NCBI GenBank assembly: GCA_017621415.1
Contig: JAGATD010000055.1
Coordinates: 1-48,283 of the forward strand
Length of the DNA stretch: 48,283 nucleotides
Direction of reading: 5' to 3'
DNA from: Clostridia bacterium
Lineage (GTDB): Bacteria > Bacillota > Clostridia > Oscillospirales > CAG-272
In this document: positions 35,265 to 43,641 of the stretch, piece after piece
Layout of the letters: each line of letters starts with the position of its first letter
Position numbering within the stretch: position 1 is the first letter of the stretch
Notes under the pieces: model-generated
The model's database searches: none
The model's input: only the letters and a program-made list of their open reading frames with translations
What the model was told of the DNA's origin: nothing
Translations under genes and position numbers: made by a program

Positions 35265-36194
35265 ATGAAACAAAGACAAATGAACAATAATTTTAAAGTA
35301 TTTGCGAGCTGTCACAATCATTCAATCTTCTCCGATGGAGAATACACACCTGACACGCTTGCCAGAATTGCAAAATGTATGGGTCACGGCGGTATAATTC
35401 TTACCGACCACGACACGGTAAAGGGTTACCCCTTTATGAAAGAGGCATGTGAAAAATACAGCTTAAAAACAATGATAGGAGCGGAGCTTTCCACCTATCA
35501 CAAAACAAAAGACGGGCGAAAGATAGGAATACATCTTTGTGCTTTTGATTTCGACCCGAACCACGAGGCGCTGCGTGATTTTATTCCCTATTGCGCAAGC
35601 ATTCAGACCGACAGGTCAAGGGTGCTTTTTAATATGGCGAGAGAAGAGGGAACTCTCAGACAGGGTATTGAATGGGAAGATGTTCTTGCCGACCACCCTT
35701 ACCACGATTATATATGTAACAACGAAATTTTCGCTTCATTTGTGAAGCGTGGAATATATCGCTACGACGAATATGAGGAAGCCTTTTTTAAGGGCTGCGG
35801 CTTTGCCTGGAACAGGGAGCGAGAGGACAAGGTTATTGCTATAACAGGCAAGTCCTATGACGACATTGAAACCTCTGATGCAATAAAGCGAGTCAGAGCG
35901 GCAGGTGGCGTTCCCGTAATTGCTCACCCGATAGGGCTTTCGAGATATGCCGAGGAATTTTTAGAGCTTGGTGTTATGGGCTTTGAGACAAGGCACTCTA
36001 TGGTGTCCGCGGAGGAGCATAGTTTCTTTGAGGACTTCTGCAAGAAAAATAAGCTTTATAACATGGGGGGCTCAGACCACGAGAATGTTCTCGGCGGACT
36101 TCTTGGCTTTGGCGATGAATATGCATCACCCTATTGGAGTTCGGGAGTTGACGAAGAAGCATTTATGAGACTGTATGAGCGTAAATTAGGATAA
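35265..36194 (+). CDS. PHP-domain metal-dependent phosphoesterase
   Basis: This 309-aa cytoplasmic protein is of the PHP superfamily. It has four metal-binding motifs: HNHSIFSDGEYTP (about 17-29), ILTDHDTVKG (42-51), GAELSTYH, VIAHPIGLS (about 220) and GGSDHE (about 268). Members of this stand-alone group hydrolyse small phosphoesters or nucleotides such as 3',5'-bisphosphates; the substrate here is unknown. The start is uncertain: ATGs at 35265 and 35280 are in frame and neither has a strong RBS. It is odd to find this soluble enzyme among secreted surface proteins, and it may process an imported or signalling metabolite. Confidence 0.8.
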   Translation: MKQRQMNNNFKVFASCHNHSIFSDGEYTPDTLARIAKCMGHGGIILTDHDTVKGYPFMKEACEKYSLKTMIGAELSTYHKTKDGRKIGIHLCAFDFDPNHEALRDFIPYCASIQTDRSRVLFNMAREEGTLRQGIEWEDVLADHPYHDYICNNEIFASFVKRGIYRYDEYEEAFFKGCGFAWNREREDKVIAITGKSYDDIETSDAIKRVRAAGGVPVIAHPIGLSRYAEEFLELGVMGFETRHSMVSAEEHSFFEDFCKKNKLYNMGGSDHENVLGGLLGFGDEYASPYWSSGVDEEAFMRLYERKLG

Positions 36195-36213
36195 AGATTT
36201 AAGGAGAAATGAA

Positions 36214-39051
36214 ATGAAAAAGATTTTGTCTTTCATTATAACAGCAGTGCTGATTGCCGCAGCAGTATTTGCTTTAGGCGCCTGCAAGCTAGGTGAAGGC
36301 GACAACAATGACGATTTATCGCCAAGTGTTGGTATGAGTATAGCCGATATATCAAGCTCTGAGCTGGAGATCGGCGGAAAAAGATATAATCGTTTCACAT
36401 TTACATTTACAGACGGAAGCAAAAAAGTTTTTGATGTCGAAATTCACAAGGGAGCTGACGGCAGCGCCGGTGAAGATGGCGAAAATGGCAAAGACGGCGT
36501 TACCCCTGAATTCAAGCTTGAAAACAATGTTTTGTATGTATCTTATGATAATGGCGGAAGCTGGGAGAAGCTTGGCGATATCGGTGAAGAAGCTCCACCT
36601 GCTACAGGCGGTGACGATATGAGTGAAATCGATAAATTTGAAGATTATACTGTAACTGCTTCAATAACAAACGGATATAACGGTACAAACGGCATAGTTG
36701 TTCTTATAACCGATAATGACGGCGGAGATTTTGAAACAATTACTAGAATTGATGAAATGTACCGCAAATACGGACTTGTGGGCGGGCTTGGCACGGTTGC
36801 GCAGAATCTTTATTACGATGCGGAGCGTACTTTGCCAAAAACAGCGGATATCTCAAAGTGGAATGAATTTCTTGATACCGGAAGATGGAAGATCGTGAAT
36901 CATTCTATGACTCATAAGAAATATGCTTCGGGTAGCGGCTCAGACTTTGCTATCGATGAAGACAGACTTTATGAGGAAATTGTAGAGTCGGGAGATGTAC
37001 TGCGCAGACTTTTCCCGAATCAGAAGGTTCTTACTTATGCCATGACCGGAAATCCGAGCTCGGTTGGTGTTGAGGATTGGTCGCTCCGCGAGGCTGAAAG
37101 AAAGCTTATTGAAGAGTATTACATAGGAGGAAGATTTGGTACAGACGGCAATCCTGTTGCCTTTGATAAAGCCGATTACAGCTCGCTTCCTTATGCAACT
37201 CTTTCAACAGCAAGTCTCAACGAAATGATAACAAAAGTTAACAAATGCGCTGATGAAGGTAAATTTTATATAGTATTTAACCATTACGTTATAGAAAAAG
37301 AGGCTTTGGCTGTCCTTGGTGAAGCTTCTTGGACTTCTATTGAAACCATGGATGCGCTTTGTGCAGCGGTTGCTTCACGTCAGAATGACGGCTCTCTTTG
37401 GTGCGCTCATTTTGAGGATGCGGTAATGTATATGCGTGAAAGGGAAAGCGCAAGTCTTTCTGTTACACTTGTTGACGGCGCCTTGAAGATTGTTCTCACC
37501 GATGAAATGGATAATGATATTTACAGTCACGATCTTACGGTAAAGGTTAATCTTCCAAACGGAACCGAAGCTGTTAAACTTGTTCAGGGCGAGAGAGTTA
37601 CCTATGTTAAGGCTGTAACCGATTCTAACGGTGCTTACGCACTTCTTAACATAAAGCCCGACGGCGGCGAGGCATTTGCTTATCCTGCGAAGTCTACCGA
37701 TGTACCAAGCGGCGAGAGCACTTCCGCAAAAACACCGTCGATATTTGCAGAGGAGCTTGACGAGGTTCTTACCTTCGAGGACGGAAGCAACACGCTCGCA
37801 GAGTCGGGACGGCTTACTTTGTCGCCAGTCGAGGTAACTGCCAAGGTGGTTGATAAAAACGGAGATAAGGTGGTCTGCATTGATAAACCGATAACGACGG
37901 CAGATTATTCAAGAATGACCTTCCCTGTAACCGTAAAGAATACGGAAGCAAACGCTGCCGTGTTTGAAGCAAATTTGTTTATCGAGCACACGTCGGGTAA
38001 TAGCATAGTTCAGGTTCTCTTATTAAAGGATTCGGCAATTTCAATGTGCAGAACCTACTTTACCGTAGAATTGGCAACGAAGCAGCTTGTTTTTAACACT
38101 TTCAATTCTCTCGGTGAATCGGAAAGCGCAAAGACTACCGCCAAAGCGGGAGAATGGTTTAACTTAAGAATTGAGTATTACGAGGGAACAGCTGACACGG
38201 TAAGGATAAAAACCTATGTAAATAATATCCTCGTTTCGGTAAGTGATAAATACTATCATGCAAACACCGATTACGTTGTGCCCGCAGATAATACGGAGCT
38301 TTGCGTAGTTGCACCTCACTATAACTTTGTTGGTAAGGTATACGTTGACGATATAAGCTACAAGCAGGTTGTCAAAGAATACAAGGACGAAACCGTTCCC
38401 GAAATCGATACCTCGACTCCCACGGAGCATAATTTCGACTTTCTTTCGGTTCATATGGGCGAGTCGATAAAGTATTCCGCAAAGTATCCTGATTCCGCAA
38501 CCATAACACAGGAAACAGACGGTGAAAATAATTATCTTTATTTCACCAAGGTGAGAACCGACGAGCAGCCCTATCTTGAATTCCTTAACACCGTAAATGC
38601 CGATGAATGCAATTCTTATGTTTTTAAAACAAAAATGAAAATAGATTACACATCCGGTTCAAAGCAGGTGTATCTTGTTCTTATGTGCGGTTCAGTCAAC
38701 AACTATGCGTATAACTGCTATTTCAACATTACAGATAACGGTGAGCTCACATTTATTGATTTTAATCAGGGTAACTCGATAACCAGTTCTGCAAACGCAA
38801 CAACCGCAAAGGAGGGCGAGTGGTTTGACCTGAGAATTGAATTTTACGAGGGAACAAGAGAAACTCTCAAGATCAAAACCTACGTAAATGAAGATCTTGT
38901 ATACGAAAGTACTAATTACTACCCTGCATACAAGGATGGCGAAACGATAATTGATGCGGACAGCCTTACTTCTGTAAGAGTTATGCCTGCGTGGGGATAT
39001 GTTGGAAGCGTTGGATTTGATGATTTAAGTGTTAAACAAACAAATAAATAA
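36214..39051 (+). CDS. Lipoprotein with collagen-like stalk, NodB-type deacetylase-like domain and two concanavalin-like modules
   Basis: This 945-aa lipoprotein has lipid Cys 24 in ALGAC. A Gly-Asp-rich collagen-like turn (GADGSAGEDGENGKDGVTPEF, about 80-100) leads into a small YVSYDNGGSWEKLG domain often seen in surface glycan-binding proteins. Residues 155-410 resemble a polysaccharide deacetylase fold: IVVLITDNDG (D167, D169 at the usual DD metal/base position) and NHSMTH (H230, H234). Two jelly-roll modules follow (about 515-725 and 735-945), the first ending in QVVKEYKDE. It may deacetylate or bind acetylated polysaccharide at the cell surface. A TAAGGAG RBS lies 19 bp after the PHP gene. 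Confidence 0.78.
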   Translation: MKKILSFIITAVLIAAAVFALGACKLGEGDNNDDLSPSVGMSIADISSSELEIGGKRYNRFTFTFTDGSKKVFDVEIHKGADGSAGEDGENGKDGVTPEFKLENNVLYVSYDNGGSWEKLGDIGEEAPPATGGDDMSEIDKFEDYTVTASITNGYNGTNGIVVLITDNDGGDFETITRIDEMYRKYGLVGGLGTVAQNLYYDAERTLPKTADISKWNEFLDTGRWKIVNHSMTHKKYASGSGSDFAIDEDRLYEEIVESGDVLRRLFPNQKVLTYAMTGNPSSVGVEDWSLREAERKLIEEYYIGGRFGTDGNPVAFDKADYSSLPYATLSTASLNEMITKVNKCADEGKFYIVFNHYVIEKEALAVLGEASWTSIETMDALCAAVASRQNDGSLWCAHFEDAVMYMRERESASLSVTLVDGALKIVLTDEMDNDIYSHDLTVKVNLPNGTEAVKLVQGERVTYVKAVTDSNGAYALLNIKPDGGEAFAYPAKSTDVPSGESTSAKTPSIFAEELDEVLTFEDGSNTLAESGRLTLSPVEVTAKVVDKNGDKVVCIDKPITTADYSRMTFPVTVKNTEANAAVFEANLFIEHTSGNSIVQVLLLKDSAISMCRTYFTVELATKQLVFNTFNSLGESESAKTTAKAGEWFNLRIEYYEGTADTVRIKTYVNNILVSVSDKYYHANTDYVVPADNTELCVVAPHYNFVGKVYVDDISYKQVVKEYKDETVPEIDTSTPTEHNFDFLSVHMGESIKYSAKYPDSATITQETDGENNYLYFTKVRTDEQPYLEFLNTVNADECNSYVFKTKMKIDYTSGSKQVYLVLMCGSVNNYAYNCYFNITDNGELTFIDFNQGNSITSSANATTAKEGEWFDLRIEFYEGTRETLKIKTYVNEDLVYESTNYYPAYKDGETIIDADSLTSVRVMPAWGYVGSVGFDDLSVKQTNK

Positions 39052-39078
39052 CTTGCATATGTTTTAGAGGAAAACAAA

Positions 39079-40446
39079 ATGGAAAAATTTATAGGTAGCA
39101 TTGATCACAATCTTTCACCCGAGCTTGTAGCAGAGCTTAAGGCAAGAGACAAGGAAACAAAGAAAAGACAGTGGGCAAATTTTGAAGAAAAGCTTGAAGC
39201 CCCGAACAAGAAGGAAATTGTAGAGGCATTTAAGGAGCTTCATTCAATTTACGACGAGGGGCTTATTAAGTGGATGGCAAATCTTTATGACCCGGATATC
39301 TGTGTTTGCAATGAGCTTTACGGCAAGACCGAGTGTGAGCACCATCCTCTTTGCGGAACGGCAGGCTTCCATTATACCCATTCCGCAAGAGATAACGTAG
39401 GTTATCTTCCCGTAGTTGAGGCGATGAACTCAATTTATGACTTTGTTGAAAGCTGCGGTCTTACCGATTATGACCACGTAAACGAGTGGTTCGGCAAGGA
39501 GCACGGTGACAAGATGATGAACTTTGTCGAAAATCTCCAGGACCCCGACGGCTTCTTCTATCATCCCCAGTGGGGAAAGAATATAGGCATTGGCAGGCGT
39601 TGCCGTGACTATGACAGAGCTCTTATTCTTCTTGGCAGATACGGCAGAAAAACAAAGTATCCCACCATGCGTGATGCGGCGGAGAGCGGCGGAGAGCTTC
39701 TTATCCCCGATAATATGAAGACCCTTGAGGCATTTAAGGAATATCTCGCAACTCTCGACATTGACCACCGCAGCTACCATGTGGGCAGCGTGCTATCCGA
39801 GCAGGTGTCAACTCTTAAAACAAGAGGTCCCGAATATTGTCAGGCGCTCCTTGACTTTCTGGACTCTCATCAGCGTGAGGATAACGGAATATGGAACGAG
39901 AAGTGTGACTATTACGGCTCAAACGGACTAATGAAGATAGCAGGCGCTTACACCAAGCTTGGAAAGCCTGTTCCTAATCCTGAAAAGGCCATAAAGGCGG
40001 CTGTTGCGGCAATCATGAGCCCTGAGAATCCCGACACAATTGTAACCGTTTGGAACCCTTGGGTCTCGGTAAAGCGTCTTCTTATTAACTTTGAGGAATA
40101 TTATTCTCCCGAGCTTGCTAAAAAGATGCGTGACGAGCTTTACAAAATTGCGCCCGATGCAATAAGAATGACAAAGGAAAAGACCTTAAAATTCAAGCAC
40201 CCCGACGGATCATTCTCATATTTGCAGGGACTCGCTACCTGGACTATGCAGGGCGCACCCTGCGGTGTTCCCAGAACTGCTGAGGGAGATATGGATGCCG
40301 CAGTTCTTGGCACAAACTCTATGGTGTGGGTAATATCCGATGCTCTCGGTGTTGAGGAAAAAGACGGAGTACCCCTTTACGGAGAGTATGAAAGCGCAGT
40401 TTTCAAGAATATTATGGATAACAGAAAGCCTGTCAGAAAGGTTTAA
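39079..40446 (+). CDS. Cytoplasmic toroid-domain protein (paralogue 3) with Cys-rich insert
   Basis: This 455-aa protein consists only of the helical domain shared with the two toroid lipoproteins and has no signal sequence. Conserved motifs are KWMANLYD (64-71), GFHYTHSARDNVGYLPVVEA, DPDGFFYHPQW (155-165), RRCRDYDRA, DHRSYHVG and DGSFSYLQGLATWTMQGAPC followed by VPRTAEGDMDA. Between the first two motifs it carries a unique insertion with C75-x-C77, C86-x-H and C92, a possible metal knuckle. An AGAGGAAAA RBS sits before the ATG. It is the last gene of the array. I suspect an intracellular enzyme acting on products of the surface paralogues; function unknown. Confidence 0.7.
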   Translation: MEKFIGSIDHNLSPELVAELKARDKETKKRQWANFEEKLEAPNKKEIVEAFKELHSIYDEGLIKWMANLYDPDICVCNELYGKTECEHHPLCGTAGFHYTHSARDNVGYLPVVEAMNSIYDFVESCGLTDYDHVNEWFGKEHGDKMMNFVENLQDPDGFFYHPQWGKNIGIGRRCRDYDRALILLGRYGRKTKYPTMRDAAESGGELLIPDNMKTLEAFKEYLATLDIDHRSYHVGSVLSEQVSTLKTRGPEYCQALLDFLDSHQREDNGIWNEKCDYYGSNGLMKIAGAYTKLGKPVPNPEKAIKAAVAAIMSPENPDTIVTVWNPWVSVKRLLINFEEYYSPELAKKMRDELYKIAPDAIRMTKEKTLKFKHPDGSFSYLQGLATWTMQGAPCGVPRTAEGDMDAAVLGTNSMVWVISDALGVEEKDGVPLYGEYESAVFKNIMDNRKPVRKV

Positions 40447-40500
40447 AACTCCATATTTGTAAATTAAATTTTACATAAATATCGGTTTAGGAACAAAAAA

Positions 40501-40545
40501 GGCTCGTAGCACTTACCCTTTGGGGATAGTCTATGAGCCTTTATA
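40501..40545. terminator. Terminator between convergent toroid and Gfo/Idh genes
   Basis: Stem GGCTCGTAG (40501-40509)/CTATGAGCC (40531-40539), with AAAAAA on the left and TTTATA on the right. It serves both strands. Confidence 0.75.
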
Positions 40546-40547
40546 AA

Positions 40548-41495
40548 TTATTGGTTGTATGCTTTTTCTATCGCTTCGATAATGTCTCTTGAGAAGTGAC
40601 CGTCGGCTACCTCTGAAGGCTCGCCGTTAATCATCTTAACAAATTCATTAAGCTGAACGGTAAATTCGCCGTAATCTCTCTTTGCATCAATTGCTGTCCA
40701 TTCCTTTTCGCCCTCGCGGCGGATAAAGGCTGAGTCAACACCGTTTACCTTTATAGCACCGCCTGTGAAGTAGTAGTAGCTTTCGTAAACAACATCCGAA
40801 TAGCCGGAGAATGTAACAACAGCAGAAAGACCGCCGTCAAATTTCGCAAATATTTGCGCATGTCCCTCAACATCCCTGTCGTTGATAAGATTTGCGGTAT
40901 TTGCGTATACCTCTGTCGGGCGCTTACCGGTGATGTAGAAGAGCTTGTCGAATGCGTGAGCGCCGTAGTTCATTACAATGCCGCCACCTGCCATTTTCTT
41001 GTTTGTAAACCAAGCTGGGCGGTTATCAAGGAAGTAGTTTATGCTTCTTTGCTCGGAGTACATACAAAGCTTACCAAGCTCGCCGCTATCCACAATCTCC
41101 TTAACAACTCTGTTAGGGCGGAAGAAGCGCTGTATATGACCGATAGCCAGCTTTTTGCCGTTTCTTTCAGCCGCCTCAAGCATAGCGTCGCACTCTTCAA
41201 CCGTGTTCGCCATAGGCTTTTCAACCAGCACATGCTTTCCTTTATCAAGAAAGAATACAGAAGCCTCCTTGTGCAGACCGTGGGGCAGGTTGAGAATAAC
41301 TGCATCAAAATCTACCGCATCGGGCAATTTTTTGTAATCGGTGAATCCGGGTACACCGTATTTTTCACACAGTTCGTTAAGCTTTGTCTCATTAAGATCG
41401 CAGAGCGCCGCCAGAGTGCAGTTTTCAAGCTTGGATATAGCGTCAAGGTGGAGTCCGGCAATGATTCCTGTTCCTACAATAGCAATTTTAATCAT
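40548..41495 (-). CDS. Gfo/Idh/MocA-family NAD(P)-dependent oxidoreductase
   Basis: This 315-aa enzyme has an N-terminal Rossmann fold (IAIVGTGIIAGLHLDAI, 4-20), the family's EKP motif at 92-94 (VEKPMANT) with K93 as the usual catalytic Lys, and a GIVMNYGAHAFDKLFY region holding the conserved His. The family oxidises sugars, inositols or glycoside C3 positions. It is divergent from TetR, and its perfect promoter carries a TetR-type operator just after the -10. It is therefore probably induced together with the operon at 42345 and the large toroid lipoprotein. Confidence 0.9.
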   Translation of the reverse strand: MIKIAIVGTGIIAGLHLDAISKLENCTLAALCDLNETKLNELCEKYGVPGFTDYKKLPDAVDFDAVILNLPHGLHKEASVFFLDKGKHVLVEKPMANTVEECDAMLEAAERNGKKLAIGHIQRFFRPNRVVKEIVDSGELGKLCMYSEQRSINYFLDNRPAWFTNKKMAGGGIVMNYGAHAFDKLFYITGKRPTEVYANTANLINDRDVEGHAQIFAKFDGGLSAVVTFSGYSDVVYESYYYFTGGAIKVNGVDSAFIRREGEKEWTAIDAKRDYGEFTVQLNEFVKMINGEPSEVADGHFSRDIIEAIEKAYNQ

Positions 41496-41520
41496 AACTT
41501 TTCCTCGCAGAATAGCAAAT

Positions 41521-41577
41521 TAATAACCAAATAGTTACTTTTAAGCATATTATACTTCCTTTTGTCCAAAATGTCAA
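41521..41577 (-). promoter_or_regulatory. Gfo/Idh promoter with TetR operator site C
   Basis: On the minus strand, TTGACA (41572-41577), a 17-bp spacer and TATAAT (41549-41554) form a perfect promoter. The operator with arms AATAAC (41522-41527) and GTTACT (41534-41539) lies directly downstream of the -10, over the transcription start, a repression position. Confidence 0.82.
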
Positions 41578-41604
41578 TAATATTTCAGAAAAAATATCAT
41601 TCTA

Positions 41605-41633
41605 TTGACAAAAGCTATGTTTTGTGCTAAAAT
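41605..41633 (+). promoter_or_regulatory. Promoter of the TetR gene
   Basis: TTGACA (41605-41610), a 17-bp spacer and TAAAAT (41628-41633). No operator overlaps it; site C ends 64 bp upstream of the -35. Confidence 0.75.
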
Positions 41634-41664
41634 AAAGAAGAATTAGCAAATTGTGTGAGGACCA

Positions 41665-42288
41665 ATGGCAGAAAAGCGTTACAAGAAATCTGAAATAACA
41701 AGAGAAAAAATCCTTGAAGTTGCAGAAGAGCACTTTGCCGAAAAGGGATTTTTCGGTGCGAGAGTTGACGAAATAGCCGACTCTGCCGACGTAAATAAGC
41801 GTATGCTTTATTCCCATTTTGGCAGCAAGGAGGGGTTGTATACCGCTGTTCTTGTTAAGACCTATAAGCGCCTTGCCGAGTTCGAAAAGCATTTTATTAT
41901 AGAGGGGATTGACCCTATTGCTTCTATCAGAAATATTGTTTTAACATCCTTCCGCTTCCTGTCACAAAATCCTAATTTTGTTCGTATGCTCCTGTGGGAA
42001 AACCTAAATATGGCAAAATCTGTTCCCAGAGATGAGCTTTCCAGGCTTAAGGCGCCAAGCCTTGAGTATATGAGAGAGCAGATAAGGCGAGGCAAGGAGC
42101 AGGGAATATTTCGCGCCGATGCCGACGAGTTCCACACGGTATTCTCGCTTATGAACCTTTGCTTCTCATACTTTTCTAATATACATACAATGTCTGCTAT
42201 GCTATCCCGAGATATGACTGCCGATGAGGAGGTTATCTCCAGGGCGGAATACATTTCAGACGTTATAATCAAGTACCTAGAGCCTTAG
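41665..42288 (+). CDS. TetR-family transcriptional regulator
   Basis: This 207-aa regulator has a TetR helix-turn-helix in residues 8-55 (EITREKILEVAEEHFAEKGF...VDEIADSADVNKRMLYSHFGSKEGLY) and a helical ligand-binding C-domain with no recognisable ligand signature. Matching inverted repeats flank the gene (41522-41541 and 42309-42328), and two more occur upstream of the giant toroid lipoprotein. I infer it represses all three transcription units and responds to a metabolite of the pathway. The ATG follows GTGAGGA. Confidence 0.9.
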   Translation: MAEKRYKKSEITREKILEVAEEHFAEKGFFGARVDEIADSADVNKRMLYSHFGSKEGLYTAVLVKTYKRLAEFEKHFIIEGIDPIASIRNIVLTSFRFLSQNPNFVRMLLWENLNMAKSVPRDELSRLKAPSLEYMREQIRRGKEQGIFRADADEFHTVFSLMNLCFSYFSNIHTMSAMLSRDMTADEEVISRAEYISDVIIKYLEP

Positions 42289-42299
42289 GTACTTGTTTT
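42271..42299 (+). terminator. Terminator overlapping the tetR stop codon
   Basis: Stem AAGTACCTA (42271-42279)/TAGGTACTT (42286-42294) followed by GTTTTT. The left arm encodes the last residues of TetR and the stop codon is in the right arm. Confidence 0.82.
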
Positions 42300-42307
42300 T
42301 GGGGAGA

Positions 42308-42328
42308 AAATAACCAATTAGTTACTTT
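42308..42328 (+). promoter_or_regulatory. Predicted TetR operator, site D
   Basis: AATAAC (42309-42314)-CAATTA-GTTACT (42321-42326) lies immediately before the GGAG RBS (42329-42332) of the M20 gene. No clear -35/-10 pair was found for this operon; a TATAAT at 42335-42340 is too close to the ATG to be its promoter. The operator may block transcription entering from upstream. Confidence 0.72.
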
Positions 42329-42344
42329 TGGAGATATAATTAAT

Positions 42345-43625
42345 ATGGAGATTTCCGAGATCAAAAAAAGAATAGTTGAAGAAATTGACAAAAGCCGAGA
42401 TAAAATAATCGGTATTGCCGAAAAAATCTTTTCTAAGCCCGAAATGGGCTTCAGAGAGACCGAGACGGCAAAGCTTGTGGCTGAGGAGTTATCCGCTCTT
42501 GGGATAGAGTGCCGCACAGGGCTTGCCCTGACCGGTGTAAAGGGGAATTTAAAGGGCAGGCAGAGCCTTGCCAGAGTTGCGGTTATGGGAGAGTTGGATT
42601 CGGTTACATCAAGATGCCACCCTGCCTCCGATCCTGTAAGCGGCGCAGCCCATGCCTGCGGTCACAATGGGCAGATTGCGACAATGATTGGCGCGGCTAT
42701 TGCTCTTTCGGCCGTAAAGGATGAGCTTGACGGAGATGTTTGCTTTTTTGCAACCCCTGCTGAGGAGTATGTGGAGATAGGCTATCGTGAAAAGCTTGTT
42801 GAGTCGGGTAAAATAGGCTTCCTCGGCGGAAAGCAGGAGCTTATAAGACTTGGCGAGTTTGACGATATAGATATGGCGATGATGGTCCATGCGGAGGCAA
42901 CCCCCGAAAACTGTCTTCTTCTTAACGGTGGAAGCCTTGGGTTTGTTGCAAAAACCATTGACTTTATCGGTAAGGCTGCTCATGCGGGGGGCGCTCCCCA
43001 CGAGGGAATAAATGCTCTTAATGCCGCTATGGCTGCTATGATGTGTATTCATGCTCAGAGAGAGACCTTCCGCGACGAGGACAGAATAAGAGTTCATCCC
43101 ATTATAACAAACGGCGGCGAGCTTGTAAATACCGTTCCTGACAAGGTCACAATGGAGACATATGTAAGAGGTGCTAGCCTTGAGGCAATTTACGGTGCTT
43201 CGGCAAAGGTCGACAGAGCGGTAGAGGGCGGAGCTATGGCAATAGGTGCTGTGGCGGAGATAAAAACCTATAAGGGCTATCTTCCTCTGTTCCAGTCTGA
43301 GGAGATTTCAACAATATTTGCCGAAAACTGCAAATACTTAAATAATCCGCCGGAGCTTCGCTACGGAATTGATATGTGCGGCTCCAGCGATGTAGGCGAC
43401 TTAAGCCATATTATTCCTACAATTCAGCCAACAATGGGCGGCTTTTACGGAAAGCTTCACGCAGAGGATTTTGCTGTAGCCGATAAAGAATTGGCATATA
43501 TCAATCCTGCAAAGCTTATGGCGCTGACGGTAGTCGACCTATTGTCAAACGGTGCTATGGGTGCTCTTGAAATAAAAAACAACTTTAAGCCCAGATTAAC
43601 AAAAGAAGAGTATATAAAGATATAA
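42345..43625 (+). CDS. M20-family amidohydrolase / peptidase
   Basis: This 426-aa dizinc hydrolase belongs to the M20D group (aminoacylase, AbgB and N-acyl hydrolase type). Visible pieces are KPEMGFRETET near the N-terminus, AHACGHNGQ (metal ligands), ATPAEEY (catalytic Glu and metal Glu), MMVHAEAT, a dimerisation domain with GKAAHAGGAPHEGINALNA, and DMCGSSDVGDLSH toward the C-terminus. It would remove an acyl or amino-acid group through amide hydrolysis. It is first in a four-gene operon behind a TetR operator, implying that the pathway's substrate carries an N-acyl or amide group. Confidence 0.9.
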   Translation: MEISEIKKRIVEEIDKSRDKIIGIAEKIFSKPEMGFRETETAKLVAEELSALGIECRTGLALTGVKGNLKGRQSLARVAVMGELDSVTSRCHPASDPVSGAAHACGHNGQIATMIGAAIALSAVKDELDGDVCFFATPAEEYVEIGYREKLVESGKIGFLGGKQELIRLGEFDDIDMAMMVHAEATPENCLLLNGGSLGFVAKTIDFIGKAAHAGGAPHEGINALNAAMAAMMCIHAQRETFRDEDRIRVHPIITNGGELVNTVPDKVTMETYVRGASLEAIYGASAKVDRAVEGGAMAIGAVAEIKTYKGYLPLFQSEEISTIFAENCKYLNNPPELRYGIDMCGSSDVGDLSHIIPTIQPTMGGFYGKLHAEDFAVADKELAYINPAKLMALTVVDLLSNGAMGALEIKNNFKPRLTKEEYIKI

Positions 43626-43641
43626 CAAAAGGAGAAAATCT

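Noticed and set aside
42335..42340. TATAAT as the -10 of the M20 operon
   Set aside because: It lies 4 bp before the start codon, downstream of the RBS, with no -35 at the proper distance.
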